Part shown: positions 1-9,464 of the stretch, in pieces | Numbering within the stretch: the first letter of the stretch is position 1 | How the letters are laid out: each line of letters begins with the position of its first letter | NCBI GenBank assembly: GCA_947503005.1 | Contig: CANNCA010000007.1 | Coordinates: 247,987-311,986, forward strand | Reading direction: 5' to 3' | From: an uncultured Flavobacteriaceae bacterium | GTDB lineage: Bacteria; Bacteroidota; Bacteroidia; Flavobacteriales; Flavobacteriaceae | Length of the DNA stretch: 64,000 bases | Position numbers and translations under genes: made by a program | Notes under the pieces: generated by a model | Database searches by the model: none | What the model was told of the DNA's origin: nothing | The model's input: the letters and a program-made list of their open reading frames with translations, nothing else

Positions 1-22
1 ATTTGCCTAAACTAAAACTACA

Positions 23-919
23 GTGAAGCAAGATTATAGACAATTGCTTAAGCCTAAAATCATTAATAGTATCTCTGGCCTATCCCTAATTGCCAAGGTT
101 ATTGTTGACGGATACTTAACAGGTCTCAATAAAAGTCGTAGGGTAGGCGCAGGGTTGGAATTCAGCCAATATAGGGGCTATGAACCCGGAGATGACACGC
201 GACTCTTGGATTGGAAAATGTTGGCACGTTCCGGGAGGTACTACATCAAGCAATCTGAAATCGACACACATATTTCCGTAAAATTCATTATCGATGCTAG
301 CAAGTCAATGTTACATGAAGAAGATGGTTTGTCAAAAATGGACTATATAAAAGTTTTGACGGCCTCATTGGCTCATTTAGCTCAAAGTCAAGGGGATGCA
401 ATAGGGCTATACGCATTGAATGACAAAAATTTAAGAAGTATACAACCTACAGTTCAAAAGCAGCACTTCAATCGCTTTTTAAACGAATTAATTACAATCA
501 AAGGGGAGGGTAAATGGCCTGCTAGCGCAATTTCTTTAGATAGGATACATGATAAAAGCAAAAAAGAGCTGATTTTTTTCATTACGGATATGTATGAATA
601 TGATCTGGAACTTACGAATCTGATTAAAAGCTTAAAAACCAAAAGAAATGAAGTTGTTGTGCTTCAGGTAATGGGAGAGAACGAAATGGAATTCGATTAC
701 GAAGGTTTCGTGATATTCGAAGACCTTGAAACCGGCACAAAAGTCAAAGTGGATACCAAAGCAGCAAAAAAGAGGTACCTGGATTTGCTTACCAAAAACT
801 TGGACGAATCTAGAAATCAGTTTCTTGTTCAGGGAATTGGATATCATTTGTTCCGATTAAACGTGCCTATTTCCGAAGCCCTGCAACTGTTTCTAAAACG
901 CCGTAGGGCCCTACTCTAA
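23..919 (+). CDS. DUF58 domain protein (Bat-like operon)
   Basis: This 298-residue protein carries the DUF58 signature at residues 42-77 (GAGLEF, then RGYEPGDDTRLLDW, then AR..RYYIKQ). It is followed by a von Willebrand A-like fold whose metal-site motif reads DASKSM at 91-96, a DxSxS form. DUF58 proteins typically sit beside a MoxR AAA+ ATPase and membrane vWA (Bat) proteins, in systems thought to assemble or protect envelope complexes; the precise role is unknown. The start is a GTG because no in-frame ATG lies upstream in the window. A MoxR gene is expected just left of the window but cannot be seen. The next gene begins one base after the stop, so co-transcription is likely. Confidence 0.88.
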   Translation: MKQDYRQLLKPKIINSISGLSLIAKVIVDGYLTGLNKSRRVGAGLEFSQYRGYEPGDDTRLLDWKMLARSGRYYIKQSEIDTHISVKFIIDASKSMLHEEDGLSKMDYIKVLTASLAHLAQSQGDAIGLYALNDKNLRSIQPTVQKQHFNRFLNELITIKGEGKWPASAISLDRIHDKSKKELIFFITDMYEYDLELTNLIKSLKTKRNEVVVLQVMGENEMEFDYEGFVIFEDLETGTKVKVDTKAAKKRYLDLLTKNLDESRNQFLVQGIGYHLFRLNVPISEALQLFLKRRRALL

Positions 920-920
920 A

Positions 921-2204
921 ATGACATTTTTAAACCCTACATATTTATGGGCGTTGCTTGGGGTTTTAGTTCCCATAGCTATCCATCTGTGGAGTAGAAG
1001 AAAAGTGGTGACCATTAAGGTCGGTAGTACAAAACTCTTGCAAGAGGCCGAACCGAAACGAACCAGTACCGTCCGCCCGAATGAACTATGGCTGATGGCT
1101 TTACGGATTTTGGTTATTACAACTGTCGCCCTGATTCTAGCTTCACCACAAATCAAGAAATCGGTTAAGAATACCGAAGTGATGTATGTTGTGGAATCAA
1201 CATTATTGGATAACCCGATGGTTGAAAGTCTTCTTAAAGAAATTCCCAATGTAGCCATACGCGTTTATGCTAAAAATTTCCCTGCCACTGAAGGCTATGA
1301 TTCTACCGTAAGTACGGACAGCGTTCCCAAGTACTGGCATTTGGCACAAGACCTGAAAGGTTTACCAGCGGATAGTATCATAGTTCTGGTAAATGGATTT
1401 ATTTCAGGAGTTAATGGAAGACGTCCCGCTACCCCCAGCCATATCAATTGGATGGTATTGAACACAGATAATCAGTCCGAAGAACGTATTGAAGTAATTG
1501 CTAAAAAAGACTCTTTTGAGTTGCTTACCCTTTTTAGTGATGCTGATAAACTTCGATTCGAAAAGAAAAGACTACCTAAAAATGATTCAAAAGTCACTTA
1601 CAATAGTTCTAAGGACAGTATTTTCATTGAGTCCGATAAAGTAAAACTAACCACAGAAGAACCAATTGCAGTATTGATTGTCCATACAGATACTCTGGCT
1701 CGTGAGCAACAATATATTAGTGCTGCTTTTCAAGCGGTTTCTAAATTCTTGGAACGACCAATAGTCTTAGAATCGACCGCCAAAATGGACACAGTCAAAT
1801 TGGAATCTTATGACTTATCTATTTGGTTAGGTATCAAACCCTACAGGTCTACTGATATGAAGCGATTGATTTTTAAGCCGGATCTTTTGGCCGACCAATT
1901 GATTGTTGAAGGGATCGAGCCAAATGAATATTTTCTAACCTCATATTTGAACAGCGAAAACAGTACTTCGGAACATTTGCCCGAAAAATTGCTATGGCTA
2001 TTGAACTTGCGTCCTGATTTTGCAGAATTTGTCAGGCCGTACGATAAGCGAAATTTGTCGTCAGATGAGCTAAGCCCCGTTATTATCAACGAAGCCCGAA
2101 CAGCCCAAAAAGGGGGTCTTACCGCTATTTCCACTTGGTTGTGGATATCCTTGCTACCGCTGATGATTGCGGAACGTATCATTGCAAAATATAGAAAACA
2201 ATGA
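921..2204 (+). CDS. BatA-type N-terminal membrane protein
   Basis: This 427-residue protein opens with the classic BatA N-terminal module: FLNPTYLWALLGVLVPIAIHLWSRR as first membrane segment, a basic patch, and a second segment near residues 58-78. A long periplasmic region follows, then a closing membrane helix at about 401-420 and a basic tail. No intact vWA metal site was recognised, so it is a BatA-domain protein and not a full Bat vWA protein. It starts one base after the DUF58 gene, and its stop overlaps the next start by 4 bases, so translation is probably coupled. Role in the Bat-like complex is inferred from context. Confidence 0.82.
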   Translation: MTFLNPTYLWALLGVLVPIAIHLWSRRKVVTIKVGSTKLLQEAEPKRTSTVRPNELWLMALRILVITTVALILASPQIKKSVKNTEVMYVVESTLLDNPMVESLLKEIPNVAIRVYAKNFPATEGYDSTVSTDSVPKYWHLAQDLKGLPADSIIVLVNGFISGVNGRRPATPSHINWMVLNTDNQSEERIEVIAKKDSFELLTLFSDADKLRFEKKRLPKNDSKVTYNSSKDSIFIESDKVKLTTEEPIAVLIVHTDTLAREQQYISAAFQAVSKFLERPIVLESTAKMDTVKLESYDLSIWLGIKPYRSTDMKRLIFKPDLLADQLIVEGIEPNEYFLTSYLNSENSTSEHLPEKLLWLLNLRPDFAEFVRPYDKRNLSSDELSPVIINEARTAQKGGLTAISTWLWISLLPLMIAERIIAKYRKQ

Positions 2205-4423
2205 GTTCCGGTAGAAACATATTAATGGTCCTCAAAAAACGCTGGCACTTCATGGAAGCGATGGAAATACTGCTTTATGCTTTAGGCCCTGCTTTGCTGT
2301 GTTACGCTTTGACTGCAAATTTTCTTTGGACCCTTTTGGTTTTCGGTGCGTTGGTATTGGTAGGCCTCGTCGTTAAAAAGCCTTGGCAATTGACACTAGA
2401 AAAAATCGGCAGCTATATCGATAAAAATTTAGAGGTGGCCGAATACAGTTCAGGACTTTTATTGCAGCCAGATCATCAACTTTCAAGTCTGGCTTTCCTT
2501 CAAAGAAATAAGGTGGATGAAACCCTTCGAGAAAATATCGGTCAGTTAAGACCCGATGTTTCGTTTAAAAATGCACTTCTCGTTTTAGGATCTTTCATGG
2601 TTCTTGCTTTTTTTGCCAAACAATTTGAATGGGCATTCAATCTTGGTTCATCGATAAATCATCCTGCGGAGAAAGAAGAAATTCTATTCCAACCATTGGA
2701 TTCCTCCAAAGTAAGGAGCGAACCACCTAAATTGGAGGGTCAAAAACTTTTCATTCGGTATCCGTCGTATACGAAAAAAGGGAAAATAGAGACTTCCAAA
2801 ATGAATGTCAAAGCGCTTCAAGGTTCGCGTCTTAGTTGGCAATTAAAGTTTGACCAACCCATTTCGGAAGCAACATTTGAAAGTTCCGATAATTCCTATA
2901 CAATGAGTTTGAGTGATGAAGGGTACACCCAAAGTTTGACCTTGAACACTTCCGGATTTTACAATTTCAAATATGAGGGGATTGACGGAACGTCCTATCA
3001 ATCAAAACTATATGCTTTGGAAATGTTCGAAGATGAATCCCCCGAAATCAAGATAGAAAAGTTAAAACAGTTCACATCTTTTGACTTGAACGAAGAAAAA
3101 CTAATACAATTCGAAACTGTTATTACAGATGATTATGGAATTTCTGAGGCATTTATTGTCGCGACCGTAAGCAAGGGAGAAGGGGAATCGGTAAAATTCC
3201 GTGAAGAGCGGATGACTTTTGAAGATGCTTTGAACAAAGGAGGTAAACATCAAAAGCTTTCTAAGCAAATTGATTTGAATCAATTAAATATGGAACCTGG
3301 TGACGAACTCTATTTTTACGTAACCGCGATCGATAACAAAGAACCCAAACCGAATACAACCCGAAGTGAAACGTATTTTGCCGTAATACGTGATACGCTC
3401 TCCGGTCAGTTTGCGGTCGAGGGGACTATGGGCGCCGATTTGATGCCTGACTATTTTAGAAGTCAGCGACAATTGATTATCGATACGGAAAAGTTGATTG
3501 CCGACAAATCCAAGCTTAGTAAGAAAGATTTCAATTTTACCAGTAATGAACTTGGTTTTGACCAAAAAGCGCTACGCCTAAAATATGGAGAATTTATGGG
3601 CGATGAGGCAGATTCTGGAATTCAGGTAACAGAAGAGGTAGTGGTAGCGGAAGTGGAGGAAGAGGATGATGAAGACCCACTGTCGAACTATACACATGAT
3701 CACGATGGTAGTAATGAGCACAATCCGGTAGACCATGAACATGATGATGAGGAAGTTGAAGAAACGGAGGAAGATCCTTTGGAGAGTTACCTGCACAATC
3801 ACGATGACCCCGAAGAATCGACCTTGTTCACACAATCTTTAAAAAGTAAGCTCCGTCAGGCCATGGCCGAAATGTGGGATGCCGAGTTGTATTTGCGTTT
3901 ATACACGCCTGAAGAATCGTTACCGTATCAGTACCGCGCGTTGAAATTGATTCAAGAAATTAAGAACAGCGCCCGTATCTATGTCCACCGTATCGGTTTC
4001 GACCCACCACCGATTAAGGAAGACAAGCGGTTGACAGGCGATTTGGATGAAGTCAACAGTTTTCAGAAACAGACGAATTCGGCTAGTCCTATAGAAGTTC
4101 CGTTTATGAAACAAGCTGTGAAAAGGGTAGCTAAGATCATACAAGGTGCAAGCATTGAAAAAAAGGATAGAGACCTCTTTTCTCAAGCAGGTAACGAGTT
4201 GGCTCAAATTGCCATCGCGGAACTTGGAAAACATCTTGAAACGCTACAACGGTTAAAATGGATTTCAGATAGTAATAATGCGCCTTCCAAAAATGAATTG
4301 ATTGCCATTCAAAAAGGGTTATTGGCAGCAATTCCAAAGCCAGAATCGAAACCGAAAAGACAGCGTAAAGACAATAGTGAATTGAACACCCTTTTTCTTA
4401 AAGAGTTGGAAATTAATGATTGA
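2201..4423 (+). CDS. Large membrane protein with acidic/His-rich region (DUF4175-like)
   Basis: This 740-residue protein has hydrophobic segments near residues 24-60 and 125-145. A long extracytoplasmic part with beta-rich and coiled stretches follows. It resembles the DUF4175-like proteins that follow DUF58 and BatA genes in Bacteroidota, but I assign this by context more than by motif. Residues of about 475-540 are very rich in Glu, Asp and His and contain two related units, DPLSNYTHDHD and DPLESYLHNHDD, about 36 residues apart. Such a segment could bind divalent metal, which is inference. It overlaps both neighbours by a few bases, so it is in the same operon. Confidence 0.7.
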   Translation: MSSGRNILMVLKKRWHFMEAMEILLYALGPALLCYALTANFLWTLLVFGALVLVGLVVKKPWQLTLEKIGSYIDKNLEVAEYSSGLLLQPDHQLSSLAFLQRNKVDETLRENIGQLRPDVSFKNALLVLGSFMVLAFFAKQFEWAFNLGSSINHPAEKEEILFQPLDSSKVRSEPPKLEGQKLFIRYPSYTKKGKIETSKMNVKALQGSRLSWQLKFDQPISEATFESSDNSYTMSLSDEGYTQSLTLNTSGFYNFKYEGIDGTSYQSKLYALEMFEDESPEIKIEKLKQFTSFDLNEEKLIQFETVITDDYGISEAFIVATVSKGEGESVKFREERMTFEDALNKGGKHQKLSKQIDLNQLNMEPGDELYFYVTAIDNKEPKPNTTRSETYFAVIRDTLSGQFAVEGTMGADLMPDYFRSQRQLIIDTEKLIADKSKLSKKDFNFTSNELGFDQKALRLKYGEFMGDEADSGIQVTEEVVVAEVEEEDDEDPLSNYTHDHDGSNEHNPVDHEHDDEEVEETEEDPLESYLHNHDDPEESTLFTQSLKSKLRQAMAEMWDAELYLRLYTPEESLPYQYRALKLIQEIKNSARIYVHRIGFDPPPIKEDKRLTGDLDEVNSFQKQTNSASPIEVPFMKQAVKRVAKIIQGASIEKKDRDLFSQAGNELAQIAIAELGKHLETLQRLKWISDSNNAPSKNELIAIQKGLLAAIPKPESKPKRQRKDNSELNTLFLKELEIND

Positions 4424-6170
4424 TACCCTCCAATTTCTCAATTATGATTTAATTGTACCGATCGCAATTGGAGCGGTGCTGTTATTTGTAGTGTTCGTTT
4501 GGAAGGAATGGACTTTGCCGTTAAGATTGCGGTTTTACCTGCATAGTATCGTTACTTTGGTCTCAATATTCTCTTTGTCCATGCTCGTTCTGAAACCGGC
4601 ATATTGGAGTTCGGCAGCAACTACGGCAGGTGTCCTACTGACCGAAGGGTACAAAAAAGAACAATTGGATAGTCTAAAAAAGGAACATAAGGGCTTAAGA
4701 GTTGTTCAGTACCAAAATAACGTTCCAATGGGTGAAGTTCTTGATTCCATTAATCCATTGTTCATGCTTGGAGAAGGAGTACGATCGTTTGACTTTTGGC
4801 AATTTGAGAAGAGAAATGTCAACTATTTGGGCGGCGAACTACTACAAGGCACTACACGGTTGAACTACGAGAGGAAACTTTCAGTAGGTGATTCATTAGT
4901 AGTTAGAGGCCAATATCTTAAATCGATAAAGGGACACAAACTGATTTTAGCGGATGATGGTGGAAACGAAATCGATTCCGTTTTGTTGGAAGGAGATGCC
5001 AAAAGTGATTTTGAACTTTCTACTGAGTTAAAGGTCAGCGGAAGCTATTTATATGAGATACGGGAGAAAGATTCCTTGGGAGAGACAGTTTCGAACAATC
5101 CGTTGCCGCTACAAGTTTTACCACGGGAAAAGTTGAAGATACTATTGGCCAACAGCTTTCCGACCTTTGAATCAAAATACCTAAAGAATTTTTTAGCCGA
5201 TGCGGGAAATGAATTGATCGTTAGAACTCAGTTAACACGAGGGAAGTACAAGTTTGAATATTTAAATACCGAAAGGCGTCCTATTTATTCGTTAGACGGG
5301 AAACTAATGAAGTCGTTTGATTTAACAATTATTGATGCGAATTCGTACCGAAACCTATCCCAGAAGTCTGTACGAGTAATTATGGAAGCAATTAGCAGCG
5401 GCGGCCAAGGATTGTTGATTTTGCCGGATACCGGCTTTTTTAGACTTCCTTCGAAGGCTTCAAATTTTGAATTCTCCAAAGCAAAAAGTGCAAAAACAAG
5501 TTGGGACAAATGGCCAAAACTAACCCTAGAAAAATATCCGTATCAATTCGAAGAAAATTTAAGATTAGAAGAAATACATCGTTCAAAAGATGAGGTACTT
5601 ACGGCATATCAAAGAAAGGGTAGGGGTAGAATAGGTACCACACTTGTTCAAAATAGCTATCAGCTTTTATTAAACGGTAATTCGCAGGTTTACAAGCAAT
5701 TTTGGTCTGAGATAATTACCACACTTGGCAAAAGAAAATCCGATTCGGTAGCATGGCATTTCGACGTGAATTTTCCCGTCAAGGATGAACCGATATTTTT
5801 CGAACTAAGAACCTCCGAAGAAAATCCGCAAGTGATAGGTGAAAATGGCAAGATTCCATTAATGCAAAATCCTGATATGCGTGAACTTTGGTATGGTACC
5901 ACATATCCGCGAACAAAGGGCTGGCATGAAATGCGGTTGGAAAAAGATTCCACCGCAGTGATGAATTTCTTTGTAATGGATTCCACGAAATGGAAGTCTG
6001 TCAAGTCATTTAAGACCATGGTCGAGAATAGCCGGCAATTTAATTCCTTGAGCGATCTGCCCGTTAGCAAAAAGATTTTAAAGGCGATAGAACCGCTTTG
6101 GTTCTTTCTATTATTTTTACTCGGCATGGGCTATTTATGGTTAGCCCCTAAATTTCTTTCTAATTATTAG
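4416..6170 (+). CDS. Membrane protein of Bat-like operon, glutamine-amidotransferase-like fold possible
   Basis: This 584-residue protein has two N-terminal membrane helices (about 12-30 and 41-61) and one near the C terminus (about 557-577). In between is a long periplasmic region with alternating beta strands. The topology (TM pair, large soluble middle, final TM) is typical of the last gene in DUF58/BatA/DUF4175-type operons of Bacteroidota, where such proteins are often described as vWA- or class I amidotransferase-like. I see no intact catalytic motif. It overlaps the preceding gene by 8 bases and the operon seems to end here, since 125 bases precede the next start. Confidence 0.65.
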   Translation: MIDTLQFLNYDLIVPIAIGAVLLFVVFVWKEWTLPLRLRFYLHSIVTLVSIFSLSMLVLKPAYWSSAATTAGVLLTEGYKKEQLDSLKKEHKGLRVVQYQNNVPMGEVLDSINPLFMLGEGVRSFDFWQFEKRNVNYLGGELLQGTTRLNYERKLSVGDSLVVRGQYLKSIKGHKLILADDGGNEIDSVLLEGDAKSDFELSTELKVSGSYLYEIREKDSLGETVSNNPLPLQVLPREKLKILLANSFPTFESKYLKNFLADAGNELIVRTQLTRGKYKFEYLNTERRPIYSLDGKLMKSFDLTIIDANSYRNLSQKSVRVIMEAISSGGQGLLILPDTGFFRLPSKASNFEFSKAKSAKTSWDKWPKLTLEKYPYQFEENLRLEEIHRSKDEVLTAYQRKGRGRIGTTLVQNSYQLLLNGNSQVYKQFWSEIITTLGKRKSDSVAWHFDVNFPVKDEPIFFELRTSEENPQVIGENGKIPLMQNPDMRELWYGTTYPRTKGWHEMRLEKDSTAVMNFFVMDSTKWKSVKSFKTMVENSRQFNSLSDLPVSKKILKAIEPLWFFLLFLLGMGYLWLAPKFLSNY

Positions 6171-6295
6171 TTTTGGATGAATTCGAAAACACAGTTCATT
6201 TATTTCTTTCATCGAATTTTTAGGTATTTTTTGTGATTTGAAATCATAACTATTGCGTATCGTGCGTTAGCTTTACCAGTTCTAACGCCCCAATA

Positions 6296-6754
6296 GTGAT
6301 TCAAGATTTGGTTATTGCATTTTTATGGAGTATTTCTCCCTTTGGCGAAGCTAAGGTTGGCATACCCTATGGTATGCTGAACGGGGTGAATATCTACCTG
6401 GTTTTTTTCGTGTGTCTTTTCGCCAATATTCTAGTATTTCCGTTGATGCAGTTTTTCTTGAAACATATCAATAAATATTTACTGCGTTGGCATATCTATA
6501 AAAAGTCGGCGGTATACGTGGCCAGAAAGGCGAAAATCGGATCTGGAGAGAATATTAAAAAATACGGATTCTTGGGCCTGGTGTTCTTTGTGATGCTCCC
6601 GATACCGGGTACTGGGGTTTACGCGGGTAGTATTGCGAGTTATCTTTTCAAAATAGAATGGAAAAGAGCTTTTGCCGCAAATGCAATTGGAATATTCTTT
6701 TCTTCACTAATTGTTTGGGTCACTACTTTTCTGACAATGAAGGGTATAGCCTAG
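6296..6754 (+). CDS. Small multidrug-export family membrane protein (COG2426)
   Basis: This 152-residue integral membrane protein has about four to five hydrophobic segments. It carries the family hallmarks SPFGEAKVGIPYG near the N terminus and the LPIPGTGVYAGSIAS loop near residues 100-115. The family is annotated as putative small multidrug export, but no substrate has been demonstrated to my knowledge. The start is a GTG at 6296; no ATG fits upstream without crossing a stop. It has its own intergenic region on both sides, so it is probably a single-gene unit. Confidence 0.72.
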   Translation: MIQDLVIAFLWSISPFGEAKVGIPYGMLNGVNIYLVFFVCLFANILVFPLMQFFLKHINKYLLRWHIYKKSAVYVARKAKIGSGENIKKYGFLGLVFFVMLPIPGTGVYAGSIASYLFKIEWKRAFAANAIGIFFSSLIVWVTTFLTMKGIA

Positions 6755-6860
6755 GTCGATTTAGTAGCTGTTTGCTGCCATTGAAATCTTTTGAAAATCC
6801 GTTTGAATTTTATTGGTGCAACTTGTCGAACCGACTTATTTTTGTCGTCTTTGAAATCAG

Positions 6861-7271
6861 ATGAGACAATTAGAGGTAGGTGATAAAATGTACAATGTAA
6901 CCCAAAATGGGTTCGGTGATTTTGCCCGGTATACGTTTTCTGAAGTGGTAGAACTCACCAAGACCCTGGCAATCTTAAAAAACGGTGTCAGGCTTTACAA
7001 TCAACCAAGGCCTTCCTATATTATTGAGGACGTTGGCTATTGTGTTTCAAGGAGAAAAGGAGTGCATTGGCACTTAGTTTCATTAAAAGCAATCCGAATC
7101 GCACAAATAGAAAACGAAAAGATTGCCGCACATGACTGGTTCGAAGCAAAAGAATTTACACTGAAGGAGAAAAAGTGGATTTACGAAGCGTTCAAAAAAA
7201 ATGTAGCAACTGCATTAGCTGCCGATGTAAATTCTATACAGGATAACATCTCTTATAAGCCCTTGATATAA
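6861..7271 (+). CDS. Conserved hypothetical protein
   Basis: This 136-residue soluble protein has no signal peptide or membrane segment. The N-terminal half looks like beta strands (VGDKMYNVTQNGFGDFARYTF) and the C-terminal half is helical and lysine-rich. I do not recognise a family. Its last 19 bases overlap the 3' end of the convergent cytochrome gene, with no space for a conventional terminator between them. Confidence 0.6.
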   Translation: MRQLEVGDKMYNVTQNGFGDFARYTFSEVVELTKTLAILKNGVRLYNQPRPSYIIEDVGYCVSRRKGVHWHLVSLKAIRIAQIENEKIAAHDWFEAKEFTLKEKKWIYEAFKKNVATALAADVNSIQDNISYKPLI

Positions 7272-7657
7272 TTGACCACCATCCAAAGGTCTTCTTCATC
7301 TGTTATTATTCTGTCAAAGCTTAACATTTCGTTCCTGCCGGTCTTTATTTTATAATAAATACTTCCATCAGTTTGAGATTTGAACGTATCCGTAGTGAAA
7401 TCGGCGACCTTTGTTTGCAAAAGGTTCGCTTGGTTTCCGTCGCCTTTTCCTTTTGAACCATGGCAGAATTTGCAGTGTTTGGAGTAAATGGTGCGCCCAA
7501 TCCGATCTTCGTCCTCCACATTGGTATAGGGGTTTTTCATGTTTTGGTATTCTTCGGGCACTTCCCATGGGTCTTGATTTGATTTGATGATGCCCATTGA
7601 TAGGAGTAGCAGACTTCCGATTGCCAATAAACTTAGTAGTAGGGGTTTTGATTTCAT
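7253..7657 (-). CDS. Mono-haem c-type cytochrome
   Basis: This 134-residue protein has an N-terminal signal/anchor helix (residues 3-24) and one haem-attachment motif, CKFCH, at 62-66 followed by GSKGKGDG. The typical cytochrome c class I layout is retained, with a probable Met axial ligand in the NEMLSF stretch near 108-113 and a closing helix (DLWMVVNYIKGL). It should act in the periplasm as a small electron carrier. It is the last gene of a leftward three-gene set with DUF5777 and a second cytochrome, 66 bases after the DUF5777 gene. The neighbourhood suggests a link to N2O respiration, which is inference. Confidence 0.86.
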   Translation of the reverse strand: MKSKPLLLSLLAIGSLLLLSMGIIKSNQDPWEVPEEYQNMKNPYTNVEDEDRIGRTIYSKHCKFCHGSKGKGDGNQANLLQTKVADFTTDTFKSQTDGSIYYKIKTGRNEMLSFDRIITDEEDLWMVVNYIKGL

Positions 7658-7723
7658 ATTGTTGTATTTTAAATTGATTCGAGTTCTATTTTCTAATAAG
7701 TAGATTATAATATCGTTATCGGC

Positions 7724-8569
7724 TTAAAACTTGTAAACCCTTGTAATATTGAATCCGATTAAAAAGTCTCCTTTAAAGAAATCATTTTGATTAAAAACAT
7801 AGTTTCGTTGTTGTACGATACCATCATAGTTGGAGATTAACAGCTGAAAGGCATGACCAGAAGTAGCAAATTCAACTCCAAGACTAAGACCGGGTTCGGG
7901 ATCAAGACCGTCTCCAAAATCGGTAAACGGATGACTGTAATCGATTAAAATGGATGTTTGCGGACTGACCTTGTAGCGCCCACCCATAGCAACTCCAAAG
8001 ACGTCGTTTTTTATTCCGCTTTCTACGAAATTGTAATGTGATATACTGGGGGCTACCTGTAATGACAAATTACGACTGAACCTACGGGCGATAATAAGCT
8101 GGTTAAAAAAAGAAAAACGGTCCTGATCGTTATCGAAGAGTTCTTTTTTTCGGGCATCAATTACAAAATTACCATAGTAGGAGACACTGAATGGAACTTT
8201 GTTGGATCTAGTCTGTCTGAACAAGCCAATTTTCAAACTAAAATCTTGCAAGCGATCAAATTTTGTGGTGCCGAAGCCTAAGGTGAAACGGTCGTGAAAG
8301 GCATAGGCAAGACCGAGCCGTATATTTGCAGGGGCCCAGATGCCGGCCAGGTCATTTTCTCCGCCGTTGATTAAGCCGAATCGGTGTTTTATTTGCATCT
8401 CCATTCCCTTTTTTCCGAAAAGTACATTGGTAGGGTTATCAATTATAAATGAACTTTCAAAGGCTGGTCGTTCAGGTTTTTCTGGTACGGTGTCTTTCTT
8501 TTTTTCTTGTCCAATCACCAATACTGGAAGCAAAAAAAGAAAATATAAAATGGATCGATTTGATTTCAT
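7724..8569 (-). CDS. DUF5777 family beta-barrel-like outer membrane protein
   Basis: This 281-residue protein has a cleavable signal peptide (about 1-20, ending VIGQ) and then alternating amphipathic strands with many aromatic residues. It ends in an aromatic residue (RVYKF), as outer-membrane barrels do. Motifs NPTNVLFGKKGMEMQIKHRFG and LGLAYAFHDRFTLGFGTTKFDR match the DUF5777 family, found in Bacteroidota beside c-type cytochromes. Its function is not established. It sits between two cytochrome genes in one leftward unit, 17 bases after the upstream gene, so a role in exposing or anchoring redox partners is possible but unproven. Confidence 0.75.
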   Translation of the reverse strand: MKSNRSILYFLFLLPVLVIGQEKKKDTVPEKPERPAFESSFIIDNPTNVLFGKKGMEMQIKHRFGLINGGENDLAGIWAPANIRLGLAYAFHDRFTLGFGTTKFDRLQDFSLKIGLFRQTRSNKVPFSVSYYGNFVIDARKKELFDNDQDRFSFFNQLIIARRFSRNLSLQVAPSISHYNFVESGIKNDVFGVAMGGRYKVSPQTSILIDYSHPFTDFGDGLDPEPGLSLGVEFATSGHAFQLLISNYDGIVQQRNYVFNQNDFFKGDFLIGFNITRVYKF

Positions 8570-8586
8570 CTAGGTTTGCTTGTCGG

Positions 8587-8973
8587 TTAATTGTTGGGTG
8601 CACCTTGTTCTATCCACCTTCGGATAATCTCGATGTCAGAATCGGGTAATGCTCCGCTTGGCGGCATTATTGTGGGATTTCCCAAAAGTCTTTGATAAAA
8701 TGTACTGCCTTCCGCGTTTTCGGGTATTACGTATGCTTCATTGACCATAGATTCGTAAGCGTTATTCTCAGTTAGGTCCAAAGCCGGAACCAAAAGCGGG
8801 TGGCATGAGCTGCAATTCGTCTTGAGTATCGGTTGAATGTCTTCGGTAAAAGAAATAACAACGTCCTCGGCCAAAGGCTCACTCTCGACAAGTTCATCAT
8901 AATAGCAGCTTGAAAGTAAGAACAGTATAACAAACAATAAGGCGTGGGCGATGCTGTTTTTAGATTTTATCAT
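8587..8973 (-). CDS. Cytochrome c lipoprotein
   Basis: This 128-residue protein has a lipoprotein signal with lipobox LSSC (lipid-modified Cys23). It has one haem motif, CSSCH, at 54-58, and a plausible Met ligand at M103 in the IMPPSG motif. The pattern TEDIQPILKTNCSSCH plus MPPSGALPDSDIEIIRRWIEQGA is that of membrane-anchored cytochromes of the planctomycete cytochrome C type. It is the first gene of the leftward cytochrome/DUF5777 unit. It is probably anchored to the periplasmic face of a membrane and passes electrons to or from partners there. Confidence 0.85.
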   Translation of the reverse strand: MIKSKNSIAHALLFVILFLLSSCYYDELVESEPLAEDVVISFTEDIQPILKTNCSSCHPLLVPALDLTENNAYESMVNEAYVIPENAEGSTFYQRLLGNPTIMPPSGALPDSDIEIIRRWIEQGAPNN

Positions 8974-9464
8974 TGTAATTTATTTGGTGTCAATAAAGTA
9001 ATTTATAGGACACATTACATTGCTTGAGCGACCATGACATGATTTTTTGGTTGGGTTTCGATACCATAAAGGGGTTTGAAATTTTCGGTCTGTTGAACGG
9101 GCATCTAAATTCGAATTGCTATTAGAAAAACCAGATAAAATATTTTACGAAGTCGTATTCACATGTTTGACTTTGGTTCGTTTGGCGTTAGCATTTATCT
9201 GTTTTAAACCCCAAAACTACGTGGCGAAAAGGTCACAATTCATGATTTTTGTCATATACAAAAGAATTTGAATAAAAAAGAACTCTTTAATTTAAAGAGG
9301 ATATTGTTTCTATAATAGTGATACAAGGTATTAGACGAAATATTCCCTTTACTTGATTTTTGTTTTAGATGTCAATGCATCTTAAAGTTACTTTCGAAGA
9401 AAAACAAGAAATGACGCGATAACAAAGTAGCGTTAATTCATACTACTAAATCCTGTAGTTACTT
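8974..9464. other. 491-base intergenic region, no gene seen
   Basis: This stretch lies between the leftward cytochrome gene and the 3' end of the leftward Rrf2 gene. No ORF with coding character was found. It should hold the promoter of the cytochrome/DUF5777 unit. A 17-base palindrome at 9283-9299 is listed separately. A weaker ATGA-TTTTTG-TCAT repeat near 9242-9255 resembles the arms of the site at 9950-9963 but is too short to call. Confidence 0.5.
9283..9299 (-). terminator. Possible rrf2 terminator or regulatory palindrome
   Basis: CTCTTTAA and TTAAAGAG form a perfect 8-base-pair inverted repeat around a single T. Read leftward, the hairpin is followed by a T-rich tract (TTCTTTTTTATT). 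This suits a weak intrinsic terminator about 165 bases after the Rrf2 gene. The stem is AT-rich, so a protein-binding site is an alternative. Confidence 0.35.
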
